NCBI RefSeq assembly: GCF_030936135.1
Contig: NC_082619.1
Coordinates: 4,343,208 to 4,407,207, forward strand
Length of the DNA stretch: 64,000 nt
From: Gavia stellata
Lineage: Eukaryota; Chordata; Aves; Gaviiformes; Gaviidae
Reading direction: 5' to 3'
Shown here in pieces: positions 1 to 14,400 of this stretch. The notes under the pieces were generated by a model. It made no database searches and was not told the DNA's origin. It saw nothing but the letters and a program-made list of their open reading frames with translations. Position 1 is the stretch's first letter, and the number at the start of each line of letters is the position of its first letter. Position numbers and translations under genes: made by a program.

Positions 1-1986
1 AAGTTTAAAGGGGTTAAATTAAACCTGAAGTAATAATAATGTGCAGTTTCAATTTAATTGTCTACTTAAAATAAAATGGCAAACAAATGAAGGCTAAATG
101 ATTAATAGCATGCTTTTATTCACCTCCTCAACAGGCAAAATGGCCAGTTATTGAATATTTTATTGTGAGTGCAAATGATGTTAATTGTACTAGAAACATG
201 CTCTAATTTTTAGTAATTTTTTTGACTGAATACTGTGCTGAATGTGAGGCTCTTCATTAAATGGAAATTTGATTTTATTTTGTTTGAACTTAGCCTGGTA
301 AGTACTCAAATACAGTCCATTAACCGGAGCAAATATCACAGCATATACATATGAAACCCCCTCTCTACATCCATTACTAACCTCGGAATTTGAAGAGGAA
401 ATGCTGCATCTGTTGTCTACATACAACACTTTTGTTGATGAGTACAGAGTCCATCTAACCTTTATATCAAGTTGGGGGGAGGAATAAAAGGTGCACTTTT
501 TGTCTGCAGATGATTAGAGATGAAGGAGCTCTTCACACTCATTTTGTTCCCATGCGGTGACCTGGCCTGCATAATACAATTGAGCTGCTGTGCACACATT
601 TCAGCACAACAGAACTCTTTAGCATTATACTCTGTTATTTGAATCATTGCAATTATATCACATATTTCTGTACTCATTTCAAAATATGGTCACCTATTTC
701 TGTTTACCTGTGGTGTATGACAACTAGGAATAATAATGTTTTCACCGGTGTAAATCATCTAATCTCTAGTATACAGGATACCATGGCACCAATGCTTACC
801 TAAAATGAAAAGGATTGCTAGAGAAATAGATTATTTTATTATTAGGAGCCACTTGAAATATAGGCATAGGTGTGTAACTAATTTAGAAAGGATGAATAAA
901 GGATTTATGGAAATCTTAATATAATTAACCATGCCACAGTTTGGAGAATCCAGCAGATCAGTACATTTCTTTTAATAGGGGCTGAAGGGTCAACCAGGTT
1001 TCAGTGCCTATAAATGTCACTTTGAAAGGCTCACCATTTTTCAGTGTCCAAGAAGCCAGGACTATACTGCAGGTCCAGTTAAGAAAAAACAGTGTTAAAA
1101 GCTTTTTTTTCCCAAGCTCCTTACTCCTGCCACTGCCTGCACGTCTCCTGGAAGCCCATTTGTATATGTTCGGCTCCTGCAGTTGGTTTTCCTCCTGTTG
1201 GATCAGACCATAAATCCTAAACAGAATCAATTGTGGCTTTTTTAAGGCAGACCATCTTTGGTTGCTTTATGACAAATGTAGTTTAGAGCGACGATTTGGA
1301 CACTTGTTAAAAGAAAAAAGAAAAGCCAAACCCACAAACCTTTCTGATTTATGTTTTTTCTACTTTTATCTCAATTACAGCCTGTTTTTTAATGAGAATT
1401 TACTTTAAGTCTTTTATAGAGAGTTTTTTATTGAAATATAATGATGTTTCATAGGAATGAGAAGAGATAATAAAAATACAGAGCTGTAAGCTGTTCTTGC
1501 TCAGTCAGTTCTACTGACATTTGAGAGAGGGATTTTGCCAGGAATATCACTCTTCTTTACACAGCAGAGTCTTTAAAGTATAAGCAACACATACTGTCTT
1601 TTGTAGGCTACATAATTTTAAAGGAAACAACAGAAGCAGTATGTTATAATAATTTCATCTTTTAGTTGATTCTACTAGTACTTATTATTTCTATGCTAAA
1701 TTTAGGATAAAGACTGTATTCTACTGTGATCTGAATGTTAGCCCAATTTATTGTTAACTGATAGTAAAAATTAAAACTGAAGAGGAGGTCCTGCCTAAGT
1801 TTTCTGCTAAAAAAATGATTGATAAAACTGTTCTGATCCCAATCCCACAAATGGCCATACTGTATACACTGAAATAATTCAGTTGACCATATTTGCAGGA
1901 CATTTGTTGGCTCAAATTGCACACTGAAATAATGTAGAATTTATACAATTTATACCTAAATAATTTTGTGTTTCTTTTTTAAATAG
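1..1986 (+). other. JHY: JHY intron (5' part of gene lies before window)
   Basis: AT-rich non-coding sequence. I found no further JHY exon here and no convincing open frame on either strand. It ends with the acceptor that opens the exon at 1987. Confidence 0.6.
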
Positions 1987-2488
1987 GAAACAGCAGTCTG
2001 TGGACAAATATTTCAGCCTAAGATACAATCCTAACTGGAAGAAGACAAAAAAGGTAGCAGAGTTTTCTGAGGCAGAAAAAGCACGTCAAGTTGCTGGAGG
2101 AAGCAGTGGGGACTTTTCACAAGATTCATTTTACCTTCATTCCAATGGCTCTCCAGAAGAAAAGAATCAACAGGAGGAAAAGTCACAAGATTCATTCTCA
2201 GAGTTTGGTACAGAATTACTAAGCTTTCATGAACCAAAAGCCATTGTCAGCAATGAACATCTTAGCCTACATACCAAAGGGAAGGACTCTGCAGATGTCT
2301 GTCATTTCAAAGGTAGTCCCAGTAGATATGGCAATGCTCTTTCTCTTCGTATTCAGGAAGATAGACCACAAAAAGCAAAAAAAGACTTTGTGGAAAAAAA
2401 TAAACGGACTTTAGGATTACATTCAGAGAAGATAAATTCCTATCTTCAATTACACAGTAAAAAGCAAGAAGTTGTTCTCCAAGAGCTG
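1987..2488 (+). CDS. JHY: JHY coding exon (first in window)
   Basis: The acceptor is ttttttaaatag before 1987 and the donor is ctg|gtaggt after 2488. The length is 502 nt: one base completing a split codon, then 167 codons ending in phase 0. It encodes [19 protein letters not shown] followed by a Ser/Glu/Lys-rich, probably disordered stretch. The codon at 2000 is GTG (Val) inside the exon and is not a start. Confidence 0.9.
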
Positions 2489-5400
2489 GTAGGTAACTTT
2501 TATATCTTTTCTAATTGGTATAAACTGAGGACTGTCTAGTGTTAAAATGGAATAGCTGCATGATCAGGTTTGCCAAGCAGGTAAGCAGATTTACAATCTA
2601 TCATGCAACTGATACTTACGATTTCCAGTGAGAATCTTGTTCACCCTTTATGGAATAATTGACAAGTCCTCAGTTACTCACAACCCCAGTGATGACCTTG
2701 TTACAAGCCTGGTTAAGCTATGCATATTCTTGGCCATGAAGCATATCTGTATGTTCACAGAGGTGATTTCTCACTAGTTCTTAATCTCGATGCAAAAGAA
2801 ATGCTGTCTTCTTTCCTAGGGGATCTCCGGTGCACCTTAATCAGTGGTTCTTTTTTTGCTGCCTCCGATATTTCTCTGCTTGGCCAAGATGAATTTGGTA
2901 ATTATTATCTCTGCTAATAGCATATTCCCAGTTTTGCTCAATGCAGCAAATGCAAATTGCTTCTAATAGCAGAACACTCACAATTTTTTAACTGCAGTAG
3001 GAAACCTTGATGTCACCATTTGGCTTAAAAAGCAGGATTAGTGTTTTTCCACCTGCATTGGTTGTAACAAAAAAGTGTATGTGAAGTTACAATTGAGTTT
3101 GAGAATGAGAAAACATATTGTGGTCACACTGCTTTCAAGGGCCATGCATGCTTTTGCTTATCACTGTCATTTAGGGCCACACATGTAGGAATATCCAAGA
3201 AAAATATGTCAGATTTGGGTGGTCAGACAACCGTTTCCCCCTACTTGCTTTCTCAGACAGACCAAACCTTATATTTGCAATCAGTCAGCAGATACTATTC
3301 ATGTACAGTACTTGGATTTGAAGGGCCTAGCTTTCTTATGATTGACTGTGAAATGTCAGACAACTTGTATTAAGGATTAAGTGGAAATGTAATTACAGTT
3401 CCTAATGAACTATTATGCATGAGTTTGTTGCTTTTACTTGCTACTTATTATGCATAATGGGAAGGTGGGAGTCATTGAATCACTCCACGAGTTGTAGCAT
3501 AGAAAATTCTTAACTTGCAAAACTACTGAGACTTTCTGCTTCAAGTGACACATTTTCCAAACTAATGAACAGTTGACACAACACTAGAGGGCATCTGCTG
3601 ACTACATTACAATGAGTGTAATGGTGGACAAGCTTTTTTCTAGCAGAGCTATTAAGAGCACTTATTTTTTTCAGTTATAATTTGGTTGATGGTAAAAATA
3701 ATTAGTGTAGATTGATGCTAATTAAAGCTGTGTTGATATGATTATGTTTACTATTTGGGGAATTCTGAAAATGTTTCATATGTAAGTATTGGAGCCAGGG
3801 ATCAGGACTTCATAGAAGCATAGAATCACAGAATCGCTTAGGTTGGAGAAGACCTTTAAGATCATCAAGTCCAACCATTAACCTAGCACTGCCAAGTCTG
3901 CCACTAAACCATGTCCCTAAGCACCACATCTACACTTCTTTTAAATACCTCCAGGGATGGCGACTCAACTGCTTCCCTGGGCAGCCTGTTCCAATGCCTG
4001 ACAACCCTTTTGGTGGAAACATTTTTCCTAATATCCAATCTAAATCTCCCCTGGCGCAACTTGAGGCTGTTTCCTCTTGTCCTATCACTTGTTACTTGGG
4101 AGAAGAGACTGACACCCACCTCCCCACAACCCCCTTTCAGGTAGTTGTAGAGAGCAATAAGGTCTCCCCTCAACCTCTTTTTCTCCAAACTGAACAGCCC
4201 CAGTTCCCTCAGCCGCTCCTCATCAGACTTGTGTTCCAGACCCCTCACCAGCTCCGTCGCCCTTCTCTTGGACGCACTCCAGCACCTCAATGTCCTTCTT
4301 GTAGTGAGGGGCCCAAAACTGAACACAGGATTCGAGGTGTGGCCTCACCAGTGCTGAGTACAAGGGTACAATCACTTCCCTCGTTCTGCTGACCACACTG
4401 TTTCTGATACAGGCCAGGATGCCGTTGGCCTTCTTGGCCACCTGGGCACACTGCTGGCTCATATTCAGCCGGCTGTCGACCAACACCCCCAGGTCCTTTT
4501 CTGCTGGGCAGCTTTCCAGCCACTCATCCCCAAGCCTGGAGCGTTGCATGGGGTTGTTGTGACCCAGGTACAAGACCCAGCACTTGGCCTTGTTGAACCT
4601 CATACAATTGGGCTTGGCCCATGGATCCAGCCTGTCCAGATCCCTCTAAAGAGCCTTCCTACCCTGAAGCAGCTCAACACTCCCACCCCACTTGGTGCAA
4701 ACTTACTGAGGGTGCACACAATCCCCTTGTCCAGATCATGGATAAAGATATTAAACAGAACTGGCCCCAATACTGAGCCCGGGGGAACACCACTTGTGAC
4801 CAACCACCAACTGGATTTAAATCCATTCACCACAACTCTTTGGGCCTGGCCATCCAGCCATTTTTTTACCTGGCGAAGAGTACGCCCGTCCAAGCCATGA
4901 GCAGCCATACTCTCCAGGAGTATGCTGTGGGAAACAGTGCCAAAGGCTTTACTGAAGTCTAGGTAGACAACATCCACAGCTTTTCCCTCATCCACTAAGC
5001 GGGTCACCTTGTCATAGAAGGAGATCAAGTTAGTCAAGTAGGACCTGCCTTTCATAAACCCATGCTGACTGGGCCTGATCACCTGGTTGTCCTGTACATG
5101 CCACATGATGGCACTCAAGATGATCTGCTCCACAACCTTCTCTGCCACCGAGGTCAGACTGACAGGCCTGTAGTTCCCCGGACCCTCCTTCTGGCCCTTC
5201 TTGTAGATGGGTATCACATTTGCTAACTTCCAGTCAACTGGGACCTCCCCAGTTAGCCAGGACTGCTGATACATGATGGAAAGTGGCTTGGTGAGCACTT
5301 CCGCCAGCTCCCTCAGTACCCTTGGGTGGATCCCATCCAGCCCCACAGACGTGTGTGTGTCATTGTGTAGACACTATTCAAAGATATGTAATAGAAAAAA

Positions 5401-8400
5401 AAAAAATCTCTTAATATCAGGTCTATGTTGTAAGATTACCTTGCTGACGTAGCCATGGGGAGAGCAGAGCTGTGACATAGCAGGAGCCAGGCAGCTTGCG
5501 CATAGAAAGGTGTGGGTTTTATCTCGACAAGTTGATAGAGCTGCAACAGCATCACCACCTACTGTCAGCTAGCTTTGTATTTGCTGCGGATAGACATAGG
5601 AAGAAGTACTTACCTCTCGTGTTCTTAATCGAGACATCCATTGCTCCATCTTATTGGAGGGCGTAAAAGGCGGCCTGACAGAGGCATTTTGTTTATCAGA
5701 GCTGGCCCATGAGCCAACTTTGGTCACCTCACCTGGAAAACTGTACCAAACCTGCAAAACCACCAAGTATGCGAAGAAGCAAATGAGCCACACGTCTTCT
5801 GCTGGAGTGATCAAACATGTTCTGAATACTGTTTTTTCCTAAACTGGATTATTTTGAGCTTTGCAGGATATTGAAGCTGTTTTTATTGATATGATCACTG
5901 TTGGCTGTCAGGTACCATGGTAGCGAAATAGTGTTTACATTGAACTAAGTACTTTGCGTACAGCTTTTTTTAACTGTCATAACAATAGGTAAAATATTTG
6001 CAGCCTCATCCTTGCAATATTTACAGCTGTTATATTTGTGCATACAGACAGCAGACTGTATGTACCAAAACATACCATAAACGTGTGTTGATCTGTATAT
6101 TTACTAATTTATACAGCATTTTATAAAGCATCAAGTTCTTTGCAGTGTTGCCTGATTCTTTAAGAACCTTATGATGAGTTTCTTTGAGAGAGAGAGAGGG
6201 AGAAAGAGAGAGTAGTGGCCCAATCTAGCTCAGCTGTACTCAATGTGAGTTGCTTTCCTACCTACAAGCCCCTTACTTCAAAGCAAGGAACATAATGTAC
6301 AATTTTTTAATGGCTCTAGACCAAGGCACTCAGACTCTCTGTGCACTGCGCCTTACCTCAGTGTAAACACCTAATCAAGATTGCCTGCGCTTCAACAATA
6401 GCAGCCAAATGCAATTCGAGAACCACAAGCCTTTGAAGTCCTCACTGCAAAGGCCGGTTTTCTAGTCTGGGATAATGACATGCCATGATTGCTGTCTTTG
6501 TTGTATCTTTTCAGTAGAGAAGCAATTATGGGCCTCAATTTAACAGAATAGGCATTACACAGCTTATGATGCTCAAAATGCAATTTCATTTGATCATTTT
6601 CTCAATTTGATTGGTATTAATAGAATAGTTCACAAAAAATGCTGGCAGAGGTTGTGTCCTGTTCCTCTTTCAAAGAGATAATGTAGAAGTATGCTTTACC
6701 TGCCCAGTAAACTATCAATACAGTGAGTCAGTTGGTTCCACCAAAAACATCTTACTGACTGCAAATCTGTATCTATCCACAGTTCAGGAAACCTGAGTGG
6801 TAACTTCTAATTTGTGAACTTTTCTAGTCACAACTAATAGAATCTGCACCGCCATTTGGAGCAATGAGATCACCTGAAAACTCAGCAATAGACCCTACCT
6901 ACCTTTTCCTAGTTGGCCTAATCTCTCACTCCCAAAGATGAGAGGCTCAGCTCCCCAGAAGGATTTAACACTTCCTTCACACCGATTTGACCATTATGAC
7001 TTTCAGTTAATAATTTTCTTGGTCACAAATATGTTCTCAGTGCAAGTTCTTCTGTGTTAGCCAGTGTCACTCTGCAGCGGTGCATAGGTACTTCTGCCAC
7101 AAGCATGAGTCCAGCACATAGTTAGCTGTAGTTTCTTTACGGTGAGACTGCCTAACTGCACACTTAATTGAGGTCACATCTGCCCTAGTACTTAGCAGGA
7201 TAGTTTGGGACAACACAAGTATAAATAAAAAATGAAAAAGCATTGGTTTTCATGAAGTTTTATAGATTGAGAAAAAAAGTTTCATTCTTTCAAGAAAAAT
7301 TTTCATTATTGCCATATTTATCAGACTATCCCTTGGCTTCAAAATCTGTAGTGCCAGCAGCCACCCTCAACAAATTGCTGAAATTTTATTTCCAGCCATC
7401 ATGCTACCACAACTGTGGCCACGTGAAGATGTTCTTGTTTGTGGGCTTGCTATTTGGCACAAGCTGTTTGATATTGTTGCCAAGCTACGTGTATTAGATG
7501 TTTTATTTCTGCAGCTACTCCTTGTACTTTTCTACCAACATTACTATATTTTGCCATCTTTTTCTGCATGACTCTATTGTTCAAGACCTTGCTATGGTGT
7601 GTGTCATCCATCAATATCTTGGTATACTGGCTGATTGCTTGGACAATGATGATTGCCTAGTTGCTTTTCTGTTATGAGGTACGTCCACTGGATCTCACAT
7701 AAATGGCAAAGCCCAGACAGTTGAGAGTTACAAGTAGCTTTCTGTGCTGCATACTTCCTGCAGTTTTCTTTTCCTCTCTTCTTAAAAGTAGAAGGAATAC
7801 TCTCTACTACCTCACCACTGTTAATGGGTTTTTTGCTTCCTTTTCATTTTCTTTTTTAGCCTTTCTTGTTATCTATTATATAATGCCTAACTTTAGCATT
7901 TTAGCTTTAATAGGAGGCAAATTATTTCTCGTTCTTTCCCCAAGATTTTTAAAACCTTCCCTCTGGTTGGGCTGTGGCCATAAACATTCTTGGGTTTTAT
8001 GTTACAAGTCCTAAAACTGTTAATGAGGAACCAGTTCAGACTGTGAAAATGGAGCCTGAAGACAAATGGTATCTGAAAGCACAGCAGCTCAAGGTTTCTT
8101 TTTGACAGAATGTAATAATTGAAACATATATTTAAAAGCATGGAAGTTTGAATATTCAAAGGTGTAACCTCATTACTTTTAAAGTACCAATTACTGACAA
8201 TAAAGTCTTAGATATATATCTGTAGATAATCATCAAAATTTAATGCATATGCTGCTTTATATACTGAATGGTTTTAAATCAAAATAGATCCCAAATCCCA
8301 AGAAATTCTGAGCTCAACGACTCTTATCTATTTAGAACATTATTTGGTTGATAATAATGTAAAAGCACATACTAGTACATCGTTGTTTGATGGTTCATGA

Positions 8401-11400
8401 GGATTCTGAGCTAGAACTTAACTACTGTTGCATTACTTGTCCCCTAAAATCCCCGTGAACATCAAGGGGTTACCATAAACCAGAAAATGTTACAAGGAGA
8501 AAAAGTTGCACTGACCTCCTCCATGCACATAAGTCTATAGATCTGTTTTATGCTGGTCTTTCAAACTAATGCAGTGGGATAGTCTTTGAAGCAATAAAAG
8601 AGACCAGGTTGTCATCACTGCTGAAAACCCAAGAAGTTCAGAACCAGAACTTCAAGCCAACTGGAATTATTATTGGCAAACCTAGTTACTCTCTTTGTAT
8701 TACAAGTATTTGAAGTAATTCAGGCAGACTGTTTAAATTCCCCACTGTTCACTTAAGACTGGAAGCTGCACTTCTGTAAAGGACAAACAAGATTTTATGC
8801 TGCTGTTCATTGTGAGAGATGTGCTTTATATATGAAATTTCAGAATGAAGGAGGTATTTTACAGGGCTACTCATTCCATTTAAATGGGAAAACATTGGCC
8901 TGGTCCCAGTTTGGCAGCAGTTCATGCTTTCCACCAGTGGCACAGTATGCCAGAACATTAATCGTTACAGCAGAGGTCGAGCTAACAAATCATCATCTTG
9001 GCACCAGGAGTCAGGATTCCCCAGTGCTAAAGCTTTCGCCAAAACATTCTGCTCTATATGTGGATTTAATACGTACCATTAAGTAGTTATTCTGAGTGCA
9101 TATGCTATGTAGTGATTGCAAGTGTTGCTAACAAAAGAACCCTAGCGAGACAGGAGGATGAAATGGAGGATTTTAGCACTGACAAAGATTAAATGGACTG
9201 AGAATGGATTTGTATATTCCCTAGAAGGAAAGCTATGTCTTTCCTCAGAATGGGCAACAGCTGATGCTGTAATTGCAAAGTGATAAATCTTAAATAAACT
9301 CCAGATATAGAGTACGTCAGTTTAGCTCAAGACAGTAGTCCTGGTGTGCTTAAATTCTTAAATTGTTTCTTATCACTTGGATAATGTTTTGCAGGATACA
9401 GGGCAGGGAGAAGTGCTTGGTTTAGAAATTAAATCATTTAAATCATTGACAACAGTCTGTTTCTACTGTGGACCAGTCTAATAGTGTGGACCTAGCCATC
9501 TTTTCCTGAAATTTAGTACAGTTTACTTTCATTAGAGGAAAAAACCCAAGAACGGATTTGATTTTTGAAACATTTTTCCCAGATGGTTGACAGTGAGCTA
9601 CCACTTGTCTACAGGATTAGAAACAAGTAGTCCTGTGCGTTTAAGGGCACCTGTTTTTGCGCCTCATTCAGATAAAACTCCCTCATTCCGTATTTACCAC
9701 AGCATCATTTCTTAGATACGGTCTGCATCTGTAAGGAACCATTTTTATAGTGTTCTGCTTCAGAATTTGTCTCAGGCCATTAAGCAAAGTTTTGATGCAG
9801 CATTAAGCGTTGTCTGTGCAGCACCTGACTAGCATCTGTGCTTCTGTTCTTGACTACGGGTTCCTACATATTTTAATTTTGGATTAAGTCTAGCCAGGCC
9901 ATCACCTGGTCTAGCCATGAGCATAATTTACTGCGTCAGGGTTAGATACAAGCAGCACGGAGTGATTTTGATGGGTCTAATCAAACTTGTGCAAACTGGC
10001 CTAACTCATTATCATTACGTTAAAGAACTGTTATCATAGTCGTGAAGGACAAATACCATACCTAAATCTCTTTTAGGGCCCTTCTATCAGGACATATTTT
10101 GTTGATTCAAAAACCCCAAACCCAAAGCCTTACAAATGCCACAAAGGAATACTGTTCTCCATACCATACTAGACTTCAGGACACAGATGCTTTTCCTTTT
10201 ACACTTCACTCTCTGCTAAGAGCTCACTTTTAAAACTAATTTCCATCGCGATATTCATTCAACGGCATAAAACATTGCTATAACCCTTTTCTAGTTGTGG
10301 GTGTACATTAAACAGGGGTGGCTGGCTCCATACATCCCTGATTTTTAAAGGGACAGATGATTGTGCACTCCAGCCTGTCCAGGCCTGTTCAAGGCACCAC
10401 ATCAACACATGCTCAAAGTTCAGTACATGTTCAGAACTCAGTTTCATTGTAACCTGCACAGCTATTTGAGGGCTGTCTAAAATAAGAATGTTGTCCTGAA
10501 TTAGAATCATAGAACATGATGTAATCTATTCAAAATATCAGTTAATTTGTAGAATTCTAAGGAATAGCTACATGAAAGTCATTGTGACAGGCAAACTTAC
10601 CCATACACTTGTATATTGTTGATCTTAATGAACATGTAAAATAGCAACTGCTGAAATTCACTCCCCCTTTTGATAACTTGTTTTAGGATCACCAAAATAA
10701 GTCCTCCCGGAGAAATAAAATAAAATCCAACCAGAGTCTAGAAGGGAGAGCTTTCCCAAGGAATTATAGCCAACAACCCCCAGGAAGACCAGCAGAACCA
10801 AAGTCTTGGCACCACAGGCACCACCAAATACCAGCATTTCAGACTGCTCCCATGCAGACAGTGGAGCAAGACAACAGCAGCACACTGCAGAAATGGCTGT
10901 ATCCAAGTCCTTCTGTTGGCCCTGACACTAATACAGCAGCAAATTCAGATACTTGCTTAAACAATTTCCCAAATTCAGGACATTTTGTTAATCAGGATTT
11001 TACCAGTTCTACCTATCGTTTTCATCCAACATTACATAAATTTAACCCAACAGAGGTTATATCTCCAGCATATACCAGCAAGGAGAACAACCACGTCACT
11101 ATGCAGCTTCTTGCAAGAGATAACAGTACCAATGGTCAAGCACATCCAAATCAGAGGAATATTTCATCTACTTTTAATGCTGATTTTCAAGAATTGGTGG
11201 AGGATCAAGTATCACTTCAGGATTGCAAAAGACACATTTGTGCGGATAAAAGGTATCAGAACTATGCTATCAGTAGTCTATGGTAAGGATATAAGTGTTG
11301 AAGCAGTATTATCATAACACTGTGATACTCAGAAAAAATAGAAATGGACAAGAAAAGGTTTAAAAGTCCAAAGTATAAAGTTATTTTGCTGCAAACCTGC

Positions 11401-14400
11401 CACTATAGATTACTACTAACTTAAGATCCATTATAACTATTGATTTTTAAATATGGTATTGGAAAAGGATGGTTCTGTACTCCAGGCTCTCTTGCACATA
11501 GAATTTTCCACAACTGAAAGTTTCCTTCTGAGAGGCTAGAAGGTGAAGTTTAAAAAATAGATAGCAAAGAGCACTGTACATAAACTAAGTCTACTGCTAG
11601 CTGCATGGACTTATATAAAAATTTGCCTTGCAGGGTGAATATCCAGAGTCATTCCAGTGCCAGTTCTGGCTTGCTACACATGGGGAAGGGCATGAAAATC
11701 CTTAGTTATGTAGAATTTCACCCTCCCTGATAAAAATGAAGGTTTTATTTCACATAGACAATTAATTCTTTCAGTACTCAGCAGGCCTGATCCAAAGCCA
11801 TTTAAAGGCAGTTTTCATTGGCTGAAAGTTTCCCCATCTATAATTTTTCCCTTTATTTTAAACAGTTTCCATAACTTGGGTGCAAGAAAAGTCAGTCATT
11901 GTGAAATACCCATCTTCCCGTCTTCATGTTCCCAGTATATTCTGTGAGCAAGGATCATTCCATATACAGATTGCTTGTTGAGCTGTCTGCTGTATACAAA
12001 TAAAGATTCTTATTTTTCCTCCTCTTTCTTTTTTGAGGCCTTCTCAATCTTCTGTTCACAGTGCACCAACAGCCCCTTGTACAACCTCCCAATTTACACA
12101 AACGATGAAGCGACATCACCAAGAGATCACTCATTTGACAGAAGCTCACTTAGCTGATAGGCAGTCATTCAGCCTACTTCCACCTACAATCCCCCAGGTA
12201 GAAAGGGGTTCAGAGGTAGATCCAGAGAGCGGTGAAGAAAATCAAGTGAAAATAAGCCGAAGCAACTCAGAAGGTTATCTCATGCAAAAGGAAAAGCAAA
12301 AACAGCCTAAAGTCAGCAAGAAGGTAAGCAAATAGATGTGGATTGGGTGGTTTTACATTTCTATTTCCCCCTCTGATTAATATTTTTTTTCTTAATAATC
12401 CAAAGATCTTCACAAAAAAAAAAAAAAAACCAAAACGGGGAATGGGGGCTGAGAAATATTTCATTGTTGCAGAGAGCGCACTGACACACACTGACTTGCC
12501 CAGAGCATTAAGAACCAAAGAACAAAGGTGGAAACAGACACTAAAATCATTTTAGTCTAAAGAGCAAGGCAGTTCACCACCACCTCTCCCTATGTCACTT
12601 TCAGTCTTGATTAGCTCTAAGAACACACAGAGCAGTGTTTGTCCTTTAAGTTATCCAGTGCTAAAATGATTTAGAATAAAGCTATTTGTATAAAGCAGCA
12701 GGTAGCCAAGCCTCAGATCTGAGCAAACCATTATCCTGGTCACGCTCATTTGCTATCCAACTCAAATCTCTTGGTTTCCAAGGGAATCAAACTGAACAAC
12801 AACAAACTTAGAGGATTTGTACAGCTAACGGCATAAACATTATTACAAGTCTCCTGATGATCCCATTTTGGTCCTTATTAAAACTTGGTTCTTTTTGTCT
12901 TTTCTGTGTGTCCAGTTTCCTACTGTAACCAGTTAACACAGATGCATGGAACAGCATAGAGATATCCCTGTGTGTCCATGACAAATTAAATGTTTAAGAA
13001 GTTAGCGCCAAGTCTCAGGGCAGACAAACTAAGCTGGAATAATTACTCATGTGTTTCATCTATGAGGCAGTTTGTGTATTGCTGCTTGAATGCCTCTAAG
13101 AAGAATTAGCTGGATTATGATAGTAACTGAAGGGCAGATTTCCTTCCCTTTCTGTTCCCCTGAGTTCAAACCATTGTTTCTGTCCTGTATTTTCAGTAGC
13201 TTTCTCACGCTTCATATGTGAGGAATGCCACAGAGAATAAGACTGTTTATGTCTCACAAAAAAATCCATCTTTTCCAAATAAACAAATGCAGTCATACTC
13301 ATTGCATGAAGTGAGAAAACCCTGATTTTGTTGTAGACAGCTAAATGATTAATTCTTCACAGTACCTTAAATTAAAAGTTAGGTGTACGTGTATTACAAA
13401 AGAATAGGGATAACTGACACAAAGAAACATCAAATAGAAAATTCAGTCCATAGAGCTAGTTTCTCTGCAGTTGAGTTTAACTTGAACATGCCCTTTGAAG
13501 AAATGCCCATTTTATTTGCATACAGAAATTCCTTGGTGTTTCTGCATTACTCTGTGATTGAAATTACTACAGAGCTGGTCATAATGAGCTTCCACTGACA
13601 AGTTTTTAAAACATAGTCCACTTCTAAAAGTTAATCTAGTGTTCTTGAAAGAGATTAAAAAGATTCTGGAAGTATTCGGGTCTTTGTAATAATGTCATTA
13701 AGTATTGAAATGGCATCGCCCATCACTCATCTTCTGTCTTCCCTATGCACTTGTAAAGCTTTTGCTGTGCTGCAAGGCATGTATTTTTCAACTGTCTGTG
13801 AACAATTTTCCATTGCAGTTTTGAGAACAAAGAAAGGTTACTATTACTAATACCATTTGCCTAATTTTTTACCACCAAAATCAGGTACTTTTATCTGCTT
13901 CTTTTATAACAGTTTCTTTGGAGTTTCATTCTAATAATAATCAAATGGGTCACTTTAAACTGTTTAAAAATAAAGCTCACAAAAGATCATTTTTGACTGA
14001 GAAAGTATTGCTTTGTGATTTGGATGACTGGCAATTACCCGCCTAGATTCAAAGGAAGCACAGTGTAATTTGACTTGTGCAGTTAACTCAATCTTTATCG
14101 TCACTTACAATCCTTAAAATGAGACATGCCAGAGGTAAGACTGAGACTGTAAGTCAAATCCTGCTCTTATCTTGGGTGTCCGCTACAAGACTTGCTTTAA
14201 TTATGCTCTCCATGAAATCATATAAAGGAAAATCTGTCACTGCTGTTTGGTTTTCAGCCATGTAGCTCAAAAGCCTACATAAATCTGACTGTGAAGCTTG
14301 GAGGCCTTGGACCGGACTATGAAGCAATCAAAGAGAGAGTAAGCAAGTCCCTATTCTATGATCTGCTTTTCAGTTGTGCAAAGTGAATTTAGGCAGGGGA

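Larger units (their letters stand above)
2489..10686 (+). other. JHY: JHY intron of 8.2 kb
   Basis: This is the largest intron within the window. It holds the CR1 element at 3811-5352 and a GA-rich simple repeat near 6184-6214. The rest is AT-rich unique sequence with only short spurious frames. Confidence 0.75.

Noticed and set aside
10505-10520. agaatcatagaaca near 10505 as a CR1 tail
   Set aside because: Only a short resemblance to the CR1 3' repeat with no adjacent CR1 sequence on either side.
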